A stretch of 31,244 nucleotides of DNA from positions 1-31,244 of the forward strand of contig BBFS01000054.1 in assembly GCA_001313365.1 (NCBI GenBank), given 5' to 3'. This document shows, one piece after another, positions 18,472-28,642 of this stretch (positions are counted from its first letter, which is position 1; each line of letters opens with the position of its first letter). The stretch is from Paenarthrobacter nitroguajacolicus JCM 14115 (lineage in GTDB: Bacteria; Actinomycetota; Actinomycetes; Actinomycetales; Micrococcaceae). The notes under the pieces are model-generated. The model was not told the DNA's origin. It was given only the letters and a program-made list of their open reading frames with translations, and searched no databases. A program made the translations under genes and the position numbers.

Positions 18472-19010
18472 ATGACCACCCCCGCAGAAACCACGTCTGC
18501 CGCGGAATCCGGCGCCCCCCCACGTCTGCTGTTGAGCAGCGTCTGGCCGAGCTCGGATTGACCCTCCCCGAGGTCGCCGCGCCCGTCGCCGATTACGTGC
18601 CTGCCATCGTCTCCGGCAACTACGTTTACACCTCCGGACAGCTGCCGTTTATTAACGGCAAACTCGAAGCTACGGGCAAGGTTTCCCTCGGCGAGTTGGG
18701 CGCGTCCGACGAACCCACCGTTGATCCGGAAGACGCCAAGCGTTACGCAGCCCTGTGTGCCATCAACGCCCTCGCTGCAGTCAAGAGCGTCATCGGCGAC
18801 CTCGACCGTGTTACCCGCATCGTCAAGGTAGTGGGTTTCGTATCCTCCGAACCCACCTTCACCGGTCAGCCCGGCGTGATCAACGGTGCGTCCGAACTCC
18901 TCGGACAGGTATTCGGCGACGCCGGCAAGCACGCACGCTCCGCCGTCGGCGTCTCTGTCTTGCCGCTCGACTCTCCCGTTGAAGTCGAGCTCATCGCTGA
19001 ATTCAGCTAA
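18472..19010 (+). CDS. RidA family protein (YjgF/YER057c/UK114)
   Basis: About 178 nt-codons encode a RidA-type protein; classical RidA deaminates reactive enamine/imine intermediates. The protein has an N-terminal extension (MTTPAETTSAAESGAP...EQRLAELGLTLPEVAAPVADY) followed by the fold core YVYTSGQLPFINGKLEATGK, AALCAINALAAVKSVIGDLD, VGFVSSEPTFTGQPGVINGA and the end HARSAVGVSVLPLDSPVEVE. The usual catalytic Arg of the strict RidA subfamily is replaced here by the HARSAVGVSVLP form typical of the longer group. A C7 run at 18516 breaks the frame between the N-terminal extension and the core. It corresponds in position to the Rv3678c-like gene of the mycobacterial crp region. Confidence 0.88.
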
Positions 19011-19017
19011 GGAACCG

Positions 19018-19944
19018 GTTCACCCAATTGCCGCAGCTTGCCCGCCGTCTGTTCGTACTGCCCCCCCGGAACTTGAGGGGGCAGCACGAAACTGGCTTGA
19101 GCTTGGCGAACGGACCCCCCCAGGGCCGCCCGCTACGCCTCCTCAGTTGTGCTGTTGCGCGACTCGCCCACCGGCTTGGAAACCTGGCTTGGATACAGGC
19201 CAGGTTCCTCGCCGTTGGGCGTTGTCGCGTTCCCGGGCGGCTCCCTGGACCCGTCCGACGACGACCCCGTGGGTTGGTTGGGCCCCCTCACCCCCAGCAT
19301 TGCTGAGCAGATGGGAACGGACGACGTCGGACTCGCCCGCCGTCACGTTGTGGGCGCCATCCGCGAACTCTTCGAAGAAACCGGTGTCCTGCTCGCAGGC
19401 CCTGATGCTTCCTCTACGGTCGAGGCGAACTCGACCGTCGACTGGATGCGCGCCCGCGAAGCCGTGGCCGCCCAAGAGAAGTCCTTCACGGAGATGCTCT
19501 CCAAACGCGGACTCTCCCTCCGCACCGACCTCCTGAAGCCACTGGTGAACTGGCTCAGCCCGGACTTCGCCCATGCGCGTTTTAACACCCGATACTTCGC
19601 CGCCACCGTCCCCCGTGAACCAGCAACCCAGCATCCTGGGCAGTAAGGGGGGGTTTGGGGCCGCTGGGTCACCGCCGCCGAAGCCATTGCGCTGCGGGAT
19701 ACCTCAGCACTCGGTGACGAAGTCGGCCAGGAAAATACTGTCGGCCTCAAACTCGGTCAGCTCCTGGTGCCAGGCTCCGAGATCATGCTCGAGAAGATGG
19801 CCAACGCCAACGGCTGCATCGCCTACCTGAGCTACAAACGCAAGGCCCACGTGTACCAGGCGAAACTGGCGGACGAGGGCGGAATCCTGATGCTCGAGGT
19901 CGAAGCCGCCCGCACCGTGGCAGGCGAGCCCCCAGCGCGAGCGC
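19018..19944 (+). CDS. NUDIX hydrolase (coenzyme A pyrophosphatase-like), ends approximate
   Basis: The reconstructed protein of about 300 residues contains ASSVVLLRDSPTGLETWLGY, AFPGGSLDPSDDD and AIRELFEETGVLLAG, which together form the NUDIX box (G...REL.EE.G). A C-terminal domain follows (LVNWLSPDFAHARFNTRYFA, GWVTAAEAIALRDTSALGDE). Such enzymes cleave nucleoside-diphosphate-linked substrates. Spacing and layout suggest the larger actinobacterial NUDIX group near marP (Rv3672c-like). No intact start codon is visible: the expected position at 19018 reads GTT just after AAGGAAC, so a base error is likely. Frames break at the C7 runs near 19064 and 19115, at 19290 and at 19645. The stop is probably the TAA near 19944, after one more indel. 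The 32-bp repeat array begins directly after it. Confidence 0.8.
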
Positions 19945-19949
19945 TAAGA

Positions 19950-20132
19950 CGCTCGCTCACGTCCCGCGGGTTTGGGACGGTCGCTCGCTCACGTCCCGCG
20001 GGCTTGATGCGGACGCTCGCTCACGTCCCGCGGGTTTGGGACGGTCGCTCGCTCATATCCCTCGGGCTTGAGCCGGTCGCTCGCTCACGTCCCGCGGGTT
20101 TGGGCCGGTCGCTCTTTCACGTCCCGCGTGCG
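19950..20132. repeat. Six-copy 32-bp tandem repeat array (array A)
   Basis: Copies start at 19950, 19982, 20014, 20046, 20078 and 20110, an exact 32-bp period. Each begins CGCTCGCTCACGTCCC (with variants), and the last copy is degenerate and runs into the aroQ 3' end. Each unit can fold with CGTCCC pairing to GGGACG. There are no unique spacers, so it is not a CRISPR array. It lies between the convergent NUDIX and aroQ genes. The same family recurs in opposite orientation at 22802-22940. Confidence 0.9.
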
Positions 20133-20601
20133 TTAGACCGTGTCTGCCAGATACTCGATGGCCAGCTTGTAGCCCAGCACACCCCGCTCCTACGATGATC
20201 GCGTTGCACACACCCGACAGGTAGGAGTGGTGGCGGAACTCTTCACGTTGGTGCACGTTGGTGATGTGGACCTCGACGGCGGGCAGCTGCACAGCCGCCA
20301 GGGCGTCACGAAGGGCCACCGAGGTGTGCGTGTATGCGCCGGCGTTGATCACAATTCCGACGGCGGTGCCGCGGGCAGCGTGGATGGCGTCCAGGAGGTC
20401 GCCCTCATGGTTCGACTGAACGCAGTCAACAGTGAAGCCATGGGCAGCGGCCGCAGTCATGGCCAGTTGCTCCACATCGGCCAGGGTGGACGTGCCGTAC
20501 TTCTCCGGTTCGCGGGTTCCCAGAAGGTTCAGGTTGGGGGGGCCGTTGATCACAAGGATGGTGCCGCGACCGGTTTCGGTGGCAGGAGTGGCTTCAGTCA
20601 T
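20133..20601 (-). CDS. aroQ: 3-dehydroquinate dehydratase, type II
   Basis: This enzyme removes water from 3-dehydroquinate in the shikimate pathway. The protein is about 156 residues, slightly longer than usual because of the N-terminal [13 protein letters not shown]. Motifs are [19 protein letters not shown] (one extra Pro from a G7 run at 20537), [36 protein letters not shown] and [20 protein letters not shown] (catalytic His region). One extra G near 20183 shifts the frame so that the true C-terminus ([16 protein letters not shown]) is read elsewhere. The start at 20601 has GGGAG upstream. It lies 40 bp downstream of the marP-like gene on the same strand, and its 3' end touches the repeat array. 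Confidence 0.93.
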
Positions 20602-20641
20602 GGCTCCCAATCTATAGCGGTCCGGAGGAGTCCGGGAATCG

Positions 20642-21833
20642 TTACTTACGGGTGCACTGACCTGCCGAGACGGGGTGGCTGAGGCCGGGAGCCTGCGCGG
20701 CCACCGGTTCCAGGTCCTGCATGGTGAGGGCGAAGCCGAGGGCGGCGTCTGTAGTGGTCTTGGCGAAGATCAGCCGGCCACCTGCCCCTGCATAGTCAAC
20801 AGCGGGCCGCCCGAGTTACCCGGCTGGACGTCGCCCGCCAGCCTGTAGACCAGCTCCGGCGAAGGATTGTTGCCGTAAATATCGGGAACCAGAATGGTTG
20901 AAATGCCTTGAATTGTAGCCGGCTTGGATTGGAACGGACCGCCGTGCGGGTACCCAGCGAAAGCGGCGGGACTGCCCGCGGCCAAGTCGGCGCTCAGGGG
21001 GAAGCGGATTGGACTGCAGCCCATCCACGGCCAGGACGGCGATGTCCCGCTGGGAGTCGAAGTACACCACCCGACCCGGCAACGCACCGCCGTCGGGAAC
21101 TTCCACAACCGGCTGCGACACGCCCGCCACAACATGCGCATTGGTGACGACGCGCCCGGGCGAGACAACGAATCCGGAACCGGTCTGGTTCTGCCCGCAT
21201 TCGAATGCGGTGCCGGCGATCTTGAGGACAGAATCGGCGGCCTGGTTGAGGGCTGGAGTGTCTGTGGACTCGTTGGAACGGGCACCGGCGTGACGGGGGG
21301 GCCAACGCCCTCAATGAGCTTCGGAATCCCGTCGCCGATCACCGTGGACCGCAGCTGTGCCATGGTGCTCTTGACGGGCGTGGGAGTCACATTGTCGATG
21401 TAACGAATGACGCGGGACTCGGCCAATTGCTGCGAAACGAACGGCACGCCGAGAGAACTGATGCTGAACGCCAGCATGGACATCACCAGCGCCGCCACCA
21501 CCACGCTCACCACGCCACCGATCAGCCGGTCCACGGCATGCAACGGCTTGATCCGCACAGCGTGGCGGACTTTACGCCCGATCATGGTGCCCAGCCCGTG
21601 CCCCCCCAAAGCGATAAGCACGACGGCGGCACCCACCGTGCGGTCAGCCTCCAACCGCTGTCGGTCACCCAGCCGCTGACGAGTGGAACTGCCATGAAGG
21701 CCGCGATGGCGCCGACGACGAATCCTGCGATTCCACCCAGCGTGACCATAAAGCCGTTGCGCAGGCCATAGATCAGGTAGGACAGCAGCATCAAGATCAA
21801 TGCCAAATCCAATATCGTCAAGCCAAACACCAA
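20642..21833 (-). CDS. MarP-like membrane serine protease (CvpA domain plus trypsin-like domain)
   Basis: This protein of about 395 residues has an N-terminal CvpA/colicin-V-type membrane domain with about four helices ([60 protein letters not shown]). A Pro-rich linker follows, then a periplasmic-side trypsin-like domain. The catalytic triad is visible as VTNAHVVAG (His), [11 protein letters not shown] (Asp) and [11 protein letters not shown] (Ser). In M. tuberculosis the orthologous protease MarP (Rv3671c) is needed for acid resistance and lies near crp, as here. Frame breaks near 21640, 21295 and 20785 sit at or beside G/C runs. The start at 21833 is divergent from crp, with 230 bp between; I see no convincing promoter there. 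Confidence 0.9.
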
Positions 21834-22063
21834 TGCTCCTCATAGCCGGGGTAGCGCCAATTCTAGGTGGCCACCCTGACAACCAACCGTTAGTCCGGTC
21901 ACGATATGGGCCGCTTCTACCGCTGTTAAGGGCGTCAGGAGGGCTGGATGCCCCGAAACCCGCGCCATTTCAGCGTTTCACGTGCCAAGTACGTCACAGA
22001 AGCTTAAAAATTCTGAAACAATGGCCTGAGCGCCACGACCGAAACTTATATTCAGGAGATTTC

Positions 22064-22743
22064 ATGGACATCGAGGTATTGCGCCGCGCACCCCTCTTCG
22101 CCACCCTTGACGACGACGCATTCCGCTTGCTGACGGACGAACTCACCGAGGTGGACCTTTCACGTGGAGCTTCGGTGTTCCGCGAAGGCGACCAGGGTGA
22201 CCAGCTCTACTTCATCGTTTCCGGCAAGGTAAAGCTCGGCCGCACGTCCCCCGATGGCCGCGAGTCGCTCTTGGCCATCCTCGGCCCGGGTGAGCTCTTC
22301 GGCGAAATGGCGTTGTTCGACCCCAGCCCGCGTACCGCAACGGCCACTGCCGTCTCGGAAACCCGCTTGGCCGGCCTCAAGAACGAGAGCCTCAACGCCC
22401 TGCTCCGCACGCGCCCCGAGGTTTCCGCGCAGCTGCTGCAGGCCCTGGCCCGCCGTCTCCGCCGGACCAACGACTCCCTGTCCGACCTCGTTTTCTCCGA
22501 CGTCCCGGGCCGTGTAGCCAAGGCACTCCTCGATCTGGCAGACCGTTTCGGCCGCCCCCCGCCACTGACGGCGTCCTGGTAGCGCACGAGCTCACCCAGG
22601 AAGAGCTTGCCCAGCTAGTGGGCGCTTCCCGCGAAACCGTGAACAAGGCACTTGCCGAGTTCGTTCAGCGCGGCTGGCTCCGCCTGGAAGCCCGCGCCGT
22701 GGTGATCCTGGACATGCAGCGCCTGCGCCAGCGCTCACGCTAA
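22064..22743 (+). CDS. crp: Crp/Fnr family transcriptional regulator
   Basis: This is a cAMP-receptor-type global regulator of 226 residues. The N-terminal cyclic-nucleotide-binding domain ([40 protein letters not shown]) carries the phosphate-binding cassette [20 protein letters not shown], with the Glu and Arg that hold cAMP. The C-terminal winged helix has [20 protein letters not shown] as the recognition HTH. ATG 22064 is preceded by AGGAG at 22054-22058. A C6 run at 22555 (normal reading CGC CCC GCC) shifts the frame so that the HTH is read separately. It ends in a very strong terminator. It resembles M. tuberculosis Crp (Rv3676). An nth gene, often next to crp in actinobacteria, is absent. 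Confidence 0.95.
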
Positions 22744-22750
22744 ACAGCAA

Positions 22751-22793
22751 CAAAAGAAGCCGCCCTGGTTGCGAACCAGGGCGGCTTCTTTTG
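22751..22793 (+). terminator. Strong intrinsic terminator of crp
   Basis: CAAAAGAAGCCGCCCTGGTT at 22751-22770 pairs perfectly over 20 bp with 22774-22793 across the loop GCG, and the 3' arm ends in TTCTTTTG. It begins 7 bp after the crp stop. Confidence 0.95.
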
Positions 22794-22801
22794 TGTTAAC
22801 C

Positions 22802-22940
22802 GTGAGCGAGCGTGCGGCTCAGGTCGGTGGGATGTGAGCGAGCGTGCGGCTCAGGTCGGTGGGATGTGAGCGAGCGTGCGGCTCAAGCCGGTGGGACGTG
22901 AGCGAGCGTTCGTCTCAAGCCGGTGGGACGTGAGCGAGCG
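22802..22940. repeat. Five-copy 32-bp tandem repeat array (array B, inverted relative to array A)
   Basis: GTGAGCGAGCG starts at 22802, 22834, 22866, 22898 and 22930, an exact 32-bp period; the fifth copy is cut off by the stop codon of the alpha-galactosidase gene at 22943. The remainder of the unit (variants of CGTCTCAAGCCGGTGGGAC) corresponds to the reverse complement of array A units, including a CGTCTC/GGGACG stem. The array fills the gap between the convergent crp terminator and the galactosidase gene. Confidence 0.9.
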
Positions 22941-25151
22941 TCAGAGGGTCGTGAACCGCAGCAGGATGGCGTGCTCCGGGTTCAGGACCGGCATGGGAAG
23001 GCCCACCTCGCCAAGGAACCGCCCCGAAGCGTCAGCCCCCGGACGCCAGCCACGGCGCCGGCTTTGCTCCGTGAACGTGTGCCCGTAGTCGGCATCCCCG
23101 GGTGCCGGGAAGATGGCTTCCACCCGGTATGAACGGGAGGCATCCAGCCCCCCCGGGAAGGTTACCCGTCCGGGTAGTTCGCTAAAGCCTGTCCGGGTCT
23201 TCACCACGGCGAAAAGAGCAGCCGTGGCACCAACTGGCGTGCCGCCGTCGAGCCTTCAGTGTCAGCCACCACGCCGTGCACCATCAGCGACTCGTCCGGC
23301 ACATCGGCCCGCACCATTCGGCCACTGTGGATGAGGCCGCGGTGTTCCTTGTAGAGGCCGATGAAGCGCTTGAGTTCCTCGCGCTCCGCACCCGTGACGG
23401 AACGGACATCCCACTCCATGCCGAAGTGTCCGAACAACGCGGTGATAGCGCGGAACGAGAGGTCGTGCGTCCGCCCGGTGGTGTGCGACGTGGTGGGTCC
23501 AATGTGCCCGCCCACCAGTTCCGGCGGGACCACCATCCCGGTCCATCGTTGGATGGTTTGCCGTTCCAAGGCGTCGTTGCAGTCTGAAGCCCAGATCCGG
23601 TCAGTCCGCTCCAGGATCCCAAGGTCCACGCGGGCGCCACCCGAGGAACAGCTTTCGATTTCAACCCCCCCGGGATGGGCCGCATGGAGCGCATCGAACA
23701 GCCGGTACGCGGCCAGGGTTTGCTCGTGCACCGAAGCCCGGCCCGCATGCCCGTGTTCCAGAAGGTCGCGGTTCTGGTCCCACTTGAGGTAGCTGATGTT
23801 GTTCTCACTCAGGAGCGCGTCAATACGGTCGTAGATGTACTGCCACGCATCCGGGTTCACGAGGTCGATCACGTGCTGCTGCCGCCACCCAAGGGGGGGC
23901 AGACGGCCGCCGTCCTTGTAGGAAACTGCTGAGGGGGGGCCCACAACCCATTCCGGATGAGCTCTGGCGACGTCGGAGTCCAGGTTGACCATTTCCGGCT
24001 CAACCCACAAGCCAAACTCCATGCCGCGGCTGGTCACGGCGTCAATCAACGGGGTCAGTCCGTTGGGCCAGAGGGTCTCGTCGACGTACCAGTCGCCCAG
24101 CCCCCGCGTGGTCGCCACGTCGCCCGCGGAACCAGCCGTCGTCGAGCACGAAACGCTCAACCCCCCCGAGGTCCGCAGCGGACTCGGCCAGCTCGATCAA
24201 TGTGTCCAGGTTGTGGTCGAAGTACACCGCTTCCCAGGTGTTGAGGACTACTGGGCGGGCCTTTCCGGAAGCTGCGCCCACATGGTGCGGCCGCGAACGG
24301 AACCATGCGTAGAAGGCCTCGGAGATCCCGTCCAGCCCACGGTCTGAGTAAGCCGCAAACAGGGCAGGGGTTGTGTAGCTTTCGCCCGGCTGCAGGACTA
24401 CTTCGGCTGGTCCCAGCAGCTCGGAGCCGCCCACCATGGTGCGGCCATCGGCAACGCTGTCCGCAAACTGCTCGTGGTTTCCGCTCCATGCCAGGTGGGT
24501 GGCCCACACCTTGCCGTGTCGGTTGCCGAAGCCGGCGGTTCCGGCCGCAAGCAGGAGCGAGGAGTCATGTCCAGTCCGTCCGTGACGACCCGTGCGGACC
24601 CAGGTTCCCTGCTGGATGGCCCTGCGCTGGGGGGTGGCGCTCACGGCACCAGCGGCCGGTCAGGTCCAAAAGTTCGACGGCGTCAGGCGCCACCGGGAGC
24701 ATCGTCGCCAACTCATCCACCTGGAAAGGCGACGTGCCGTCGTTCGTAGCCGTGTGCCGCAGTTCGAGAAGCCCGCCCGGGTGCAAGGCGAGGTTACTGG
24801 TCACGGTGATGCCGGCGTCGGGGTCTGTTTGAACAATCACCGCGGAGTTGCCATCTGAAGTCGCGCTCACCAGCCGAAGGCGGACGGAGAAATCGAAGCC
24901 AGGTATGCCGTCTGTGATGCGGTGCCCGCGAAGTCCCGGCCGTCCCTGCCACGACGACGACGCCTGGGGGGAGGAGCCCCCCCGCTGGGACGTTGGCATC
25001 GATGGACGAGGGCGGGATGGGCTCGCTGAGGATGGACAGGTCCGGCAAGGTATCGCCCAGGTCGGCTCCCCCAGTGGATGATCTCAGCCTCTCCACGGTG
25101 GGTGCTGATCACCAGGCTGGTACCTGCGGAACGGAGATGGAGCGGGTGCAT
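22941..25151 (-). CDS. Alpha-galactosidase, glycoside hydrolase family 36
   Basis: The enzyme should cleave terminal alpha-1,6-galactose from raffinose-type sugars. The reconstructed protein is about 720 residues: an N-terminal beta-sandwich domain, then the (beta/alpha)8 barrel with NTWEAVYFDHNLDTLIELAE, ERFVLDDGWF, FGLWVEPEMVN, ISYLKWDQNRDL (nucleophile Asp) and ESCSSGGARVD followed by IWASDCNDA (acid/base Asp), and a C-terminal beta domain. There is no signal peptide, so it acts inside the cell on imported sugar. ATG 25151 (MHPLHLRSAG) is chosen; GTG 25169 is an in-frame alternative. C7/G7 runs at 23666, 23894, 23934 and 24163 add single residues in frame. Runs and indels at 23151, 23218, 24120, 24642 and 24970 break the frame. 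It lies downstream of the sugar ABC genes on the same strand, behind a terminator-like hairpin. Confidence 0.92.
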
Positions 25152-25186
25152 GTGTTGAGTCACTTTCACATCGGGTCGTGTGGGGT

Positions 25187-25250
25187 GTTGTGAGGCCCGC
25201 TCTGCGCGCTATTTCGATACGAAAACGCGCAGAGCGGGCCCCCCCACAAC
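25187..25250 (-). terminator. Terminator-like hairpin between ABC operon and alpha-galactosidase
   Basis: GGCCCGCTCTGCGCG at 25194-25208 pairs perfectly with CGCGCAGAGCGGGCC at 25226-25240. Outer arms GTTGTG (25187-25192) and CACAAC (25245-25250) also pair. It follows the binding-protein stop at 25261 by 10 bp. It may end transcription or set a lower level for the galactosidase gene. Confidence 0.75.
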
Positions 25251-25260
25251 GGGTGGGTTG

Positions 25261-26626
25261 TTACTTCGCGAAGAGGGCGTTGACTTGTTCGTTGGCGGCC
25301 GTCAGTGAACTGGCGGGGGATTTGCCCGCGATCACCGCGTCCACTGCAGGCTTCATGATTCCCGAAACCTTGGAAGCGTTGTCAGTGATCGGGAGCATGA
25401 AGGTGGTCTTGTCCTTCACGTGCTGGGTGAAGGCAGTGACGTCCACGTTCTTGGCCTTGAAGCGTCTGCGGCTTTCTCGGAGGAGGTGGTGATGGCCGGG
25501 AACACGACGGCCTTGGAAGCCACGACATCCTGGCAGGCGGCGGAGCCGAGGTATTCGACCCACTTAATGGCGGCGTCCTTCTTCTTGGTGCCCGCCCAAA
25601 CGGAATCGGCCAAGCCATTGAACATGGAGGCGCGCTTGCCTTCGGGGGGGCCCTGAGGTGTGGGGGGGGCGATGCCGACGTCGATGCCCTTGTAGCCGGT
25701 GTACTGGCCGATCATCCAGGAACCATTGCTGTTAATGGCGGCCTTGCCTGCGCCGAAGCTGTCGGCAGCGTTGGCGCCAACCGTGGTTTCAAGTTTGGGC
25801 ATGTAGCCTTCACTGCGAGCGAGGCCCACCAGTCGATTGTGTCCTGGAGCTTTTTGTCGTCGTAGTTGAAGTGGGTGCCCCAGGGGGGGTTCTTGTCTGT
25901 GGTGGTCCAGCCAGTGGTGGCGGACAGGTAGCTCCACTGTGTCTGGCCGGCGTTCTCAGCATCCGAGCCTGGCAGGCCCAATCCGTAGACGGCAACATTG
26001 TTCTTGTCGAAGCCTGCCTCGTCGCCGCGTTTGCCGTTCTTGTCCACAGTGAGTCGGGCGATTGCCTTCTCGTAGGTTCCGCCGTCCTCGGGGGGGTTCC
26101 AGGTCAGGGAGCCCATTTGTTCAGGGGTGATGCCGGCGTCGGTGGCCATCTTCTGGTTGTAGAACAGTGCGACGGTGTCCCAGTCTTTGGGCAGGCCGTA
26201 GCGCTTGCCATCCTGACCCACCCAGAGGTCCGCGAGGCCTTCGTTGTACTGGGAAACGTCAACCTTGATGCTGTCGTCAAGGGCCACCAACTGCTTGGTC
26301 TTGAGGAAGTCGGGGTACTTGGACAGGTGGTCCGTAAAGACGTCCGGTGCGGTGCCGGAGGCCATGCCGTTGGTGAGCTTGGACCAGTAGTCGTCCCAAC
26401 CGGTCTGGGTGATCTTGACGGTGATGTCCGGGTTGGCCTTGGTGAAGTCAGTGGCGCACTGCTGGTAGGCAGGGAGTTGATTGGCGTCCCAGAGCCAGTA
26501 GCTGATCTCGCCCTGGGCAGCGTCTCCTCCGGAACTCCCTCCGGAGCTTCCGCCCGAGCAGGCCGACAGTGCGAGGACAGCAGCTGCTGCGAGGGCGACG
26601 GTGCCTAATGCCTTCTTGTTCATCAT
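25261..26626 (-). CDS. Sugar ABC transporter substrate-binding lipoprotein (CUT1 family)
   Basis: This is the extracellular sugar-binding protein of the importer, about 450 residues. It has a lipoprotein signal (MMNKKALGTVALAAAAVLAL followed by SAC, with the lipid-carrying Cys in the LSAC lipobox) and a Gly/Ser spacer. The mature family-1 binding protein includes EISYWLWDANQLPAYQQCAT, TAPDVFTDHLSKYPDFLKTK, YGLPKDWDTVALFYNQKMAT and SNGSWMIGQYTGY. ATG 26626 follows AAGGA by about seven bases; the second ATG at 26623 is also possible. The frame breaks near 25800 and 25470, and runs at 25646, 25660, 25883 and 26090 insert extra prolines or similar. Its operon position suggests alpha-galactosides (raffinose, melibiose) as ligand; this is inferred from the GH36 neighbour. 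Confidence 0.92.
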
Positions 26627-26700
26627 GGTTGGTCCTTTCAGGACGGGATGGGGGTGCGTTCCGGCACATGCCGGTTTCCGCGTGCGGGAGGTAGAGAAAG

Positions 26701-27631
26701 CTATTTGGTGCCGTTGAAGCCGATGGAGTTGACGATTCGTTTGCCGAAGATGGCGAAGAGGATCAGCACGGGCGTGGCGGACACGAGCGTTGCGGCCATG
26801 AGCCCGGACCAGTCCGGCGCCCCTTGCGGGGGACTGGGATTTGAAGACTCCCAGTCCCACGGTGAGCACCCTGGATTCCTCGGAGGTGCCTACGAGCAGG
26901 GGGCCAGAAGTATTCGTTCCATTGACCCATGAAGGTCAGCAGGGCCAGGGTCGCGATCGGGGGGGCAGCGGCGTTGGGCATGATGATTTGGAAGAAGATC
27001 CGCCAGTGCTTGGCGCCGTCGAGCATTGCAGCCTCTTCAACTTCCCTGGACATGTTGAGGAAGAACTGGCGCATGAAGAAGATCGCGAACGGGGTCATGA
27101 ACAGGTAAGGCAGCACGAGTCCGAGCATGGAGTTCAGCAGGCCCAGGTTCTTGATGAGCAGGAAATTGGGCAGGGCGGTGAAGATCGGCGGAACCAGCAT
27201 GGTGGCAAGGAACAGGGAGAAGACCGCGTCGCGGCCTTTCCACCGCAGCCGGGAGAAAGCGTAGGCGGCCATTGAGCTGAAGAACACCGCGCAGGCTGTC
27301 GTGATGCCGGAGAAGAGCAGTGAGTTCCAAAGGTACTGCCAGAAGTTGATCGAAGCTCCCGAGCCGCCTTCTGCGATGGCTTCGGAGGCACTCTGGAGGC
27401 CGAAGACACGCTTGAATGCGCCCAGGTTGAAGTCGGCCGGCAGCAGGTTGGCGGAGTTTGCGGCGAGGGAGCCGTTGGAGGACAGGGCTGTGCGCAGCAC
27501 CCAGTAGAAGGGCAGGATGCTCACGGCGACGGCCAGGGCAAGGAGGTCAGGGCGATGGCTCGGCGCCAGTTGAAGGGACGGCTGAGCGGGCGACGGCGGC
27601 CGCCGTTCTTGGGCGATGCAAGAGTGGTCAT
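26701..27631 (-). CDS. Carbohydrate ABC transporter permease (MalG type)
   Basis: This is the inner-membrane permease subunit of the CUT1 importer, about 305 residues with six predicted helices. Recognisable parts are AVAVSILPFYWVLRTALSSN near the N-terminus, SLLFSGITTACAVFFSSMAA, FSLFLATMLVPPIFTALPNF and the EAA loop EVEEAAMLDGAKHWRIFFQI, which contacts the ATPase. The C-terminus is FGKRIVNSIGFNGTK, stop CTA at 26701-26703. The ATG at 27631 (MTTLASPKNGGRRRP) has AAGGA upstream. Frames break near 27550, 26910 and 26830. No ATPase is encoded nearby, as expected for actinobacterial importers that share a common MsiK/MsmK-type ATPase. Confidence 0.92.
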
Positions 27632-27640
27632 GGCGTGTCC

Positions 27641-28599
27641 TTAGTCCAGGTCCGACTGGTTGCCGCGGAGGAATTTCATCTGGATGAAAGCGACGATGGC
27701 GAGGATGAGGAAGAGGATGACAGCCAGAGCGGATCCATAGCCGAAATCCTGTTCATTGAAGGCGCGCTGGTAGATGTAGAACTGCAGCACGCGGGTCGCG
27801 TTGACTGGCCCACCGGCCGTGGTGACGGCAACGGTGTCAAAGACCTGGAAGGAACCGATCACGGTCACTACGAGGACGAGTACCAGGACCGGTCGCAGCA
27901 GCGGCAGGGTGATCCGCCAGAAAGTGCTCACGGCCTTGGAACCGTCGATGCTGGCGGCCTCGTACACGCTGTTCGGGATGGCTTGGAGCCCGGCGAAGAT
28001 CAGGAGCGCTGTGTAGCCCATGTGCCGCCAAGTGTTGATGAGCGCCTGGGTGGGGATGGCCCATTGCTCGCTGCCGAAGAAGGCAACCCTGGGCAGTCCG
28101 GTCCATTCGATGATCTGGTTGATGACGCCGATCTGGTAGTCAAGCATCCAGAACCACAGCAGAGCCGCGATGACGTTCGCCATCAGATAGGGCATCAGGA
28201 GCGCACCGCGGATGAGGGTCGACTTTGCCACCCGGTGCATCAGGATCGCAAGGCCCAGGGCCAGCGCCGTCTGAAGGACAATGTTGATCACCACGTATTC
28301 CGACGTGACGCCCAAGGCGTTCCAGAACAGCGGATCCTTGGCTATGCGTTCGTAGTTCCGTGCACCAATCCATTCCGGGTCGCCCAGAATGCTGTACTCG
28401 GTAAAGCTGAGGTAAATGCCCCGGATGGTCGGGACGAGGTAGAAGAGGATCAATCCGACCATCGCCGGAGCGATGAAGAAGAGTGCGACCTTCAGGTCCC
28501 CGATGCCGCGGAACCCGTCGGATGGCTTTCCCCGCTTCCGTGACTTCCGCGGCACCCTGGCGGAGAGCCTGGATCTGGTTGCTTGGTTAGCGTGGTCAT
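27641..28599 (-). CDS. Carbohydrate ABC transporter permease (MalF type)
   Basis: This partner permease has about 318 residues and six helices (VALFFIAPAMVGLILFYLVP, GALLMPYLMANVIAALLWFW, LLRPVLVLVLVVTVIGSFQV, GSALAVILFLILAIVAFIQM). The EAA loop is NSVYEAASIDGSKAVSTFWR. The start is taken at ATG 28599 (MTTLTKQPDPGSPPG), preceded by GAAAGGG. One missing G near 28555 shifts into the frame of PRKSRKRGKPSDGFRGIGDL. An alternative is to start at Met 28555, but that lacks a ribosome binding site. It is the first gene of the minus-strand operon. Its promoter overlaps the palindrome at 28643-28662, so the importer is probably under LacI control. Confidence 0.92.
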
Positions 28600-28642
28600 C
28601 GTCGACCCTTTCCTAACTGTGATGTGAGTAACAACTGGATGA

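Noticed and set aside
19950..20132. Regular 32-bp repeats that could be taken for a CRISPR array
   Set aside because: The copies abut directly without unique spacers, no cas genes are present, and the same unit occurs at 22802-22940 as a plain tandem repeat.
22047..22052. TATATT as -10 box of crp
   Set aside because: It overlaps the region just before the Shine-Dalgarno sequence and would leave a leader of only a few bases; no fitting -35 was seen.
27458..28543. Long plus-strand open frame of about 360 codons opposite the MalF/MalG permeases
   Set aside because: It is antisense to two clearly recognisable permeases, is rich in Asp/Gly/Gln as expected from reading high-GC genes backwards, and resembles no family.
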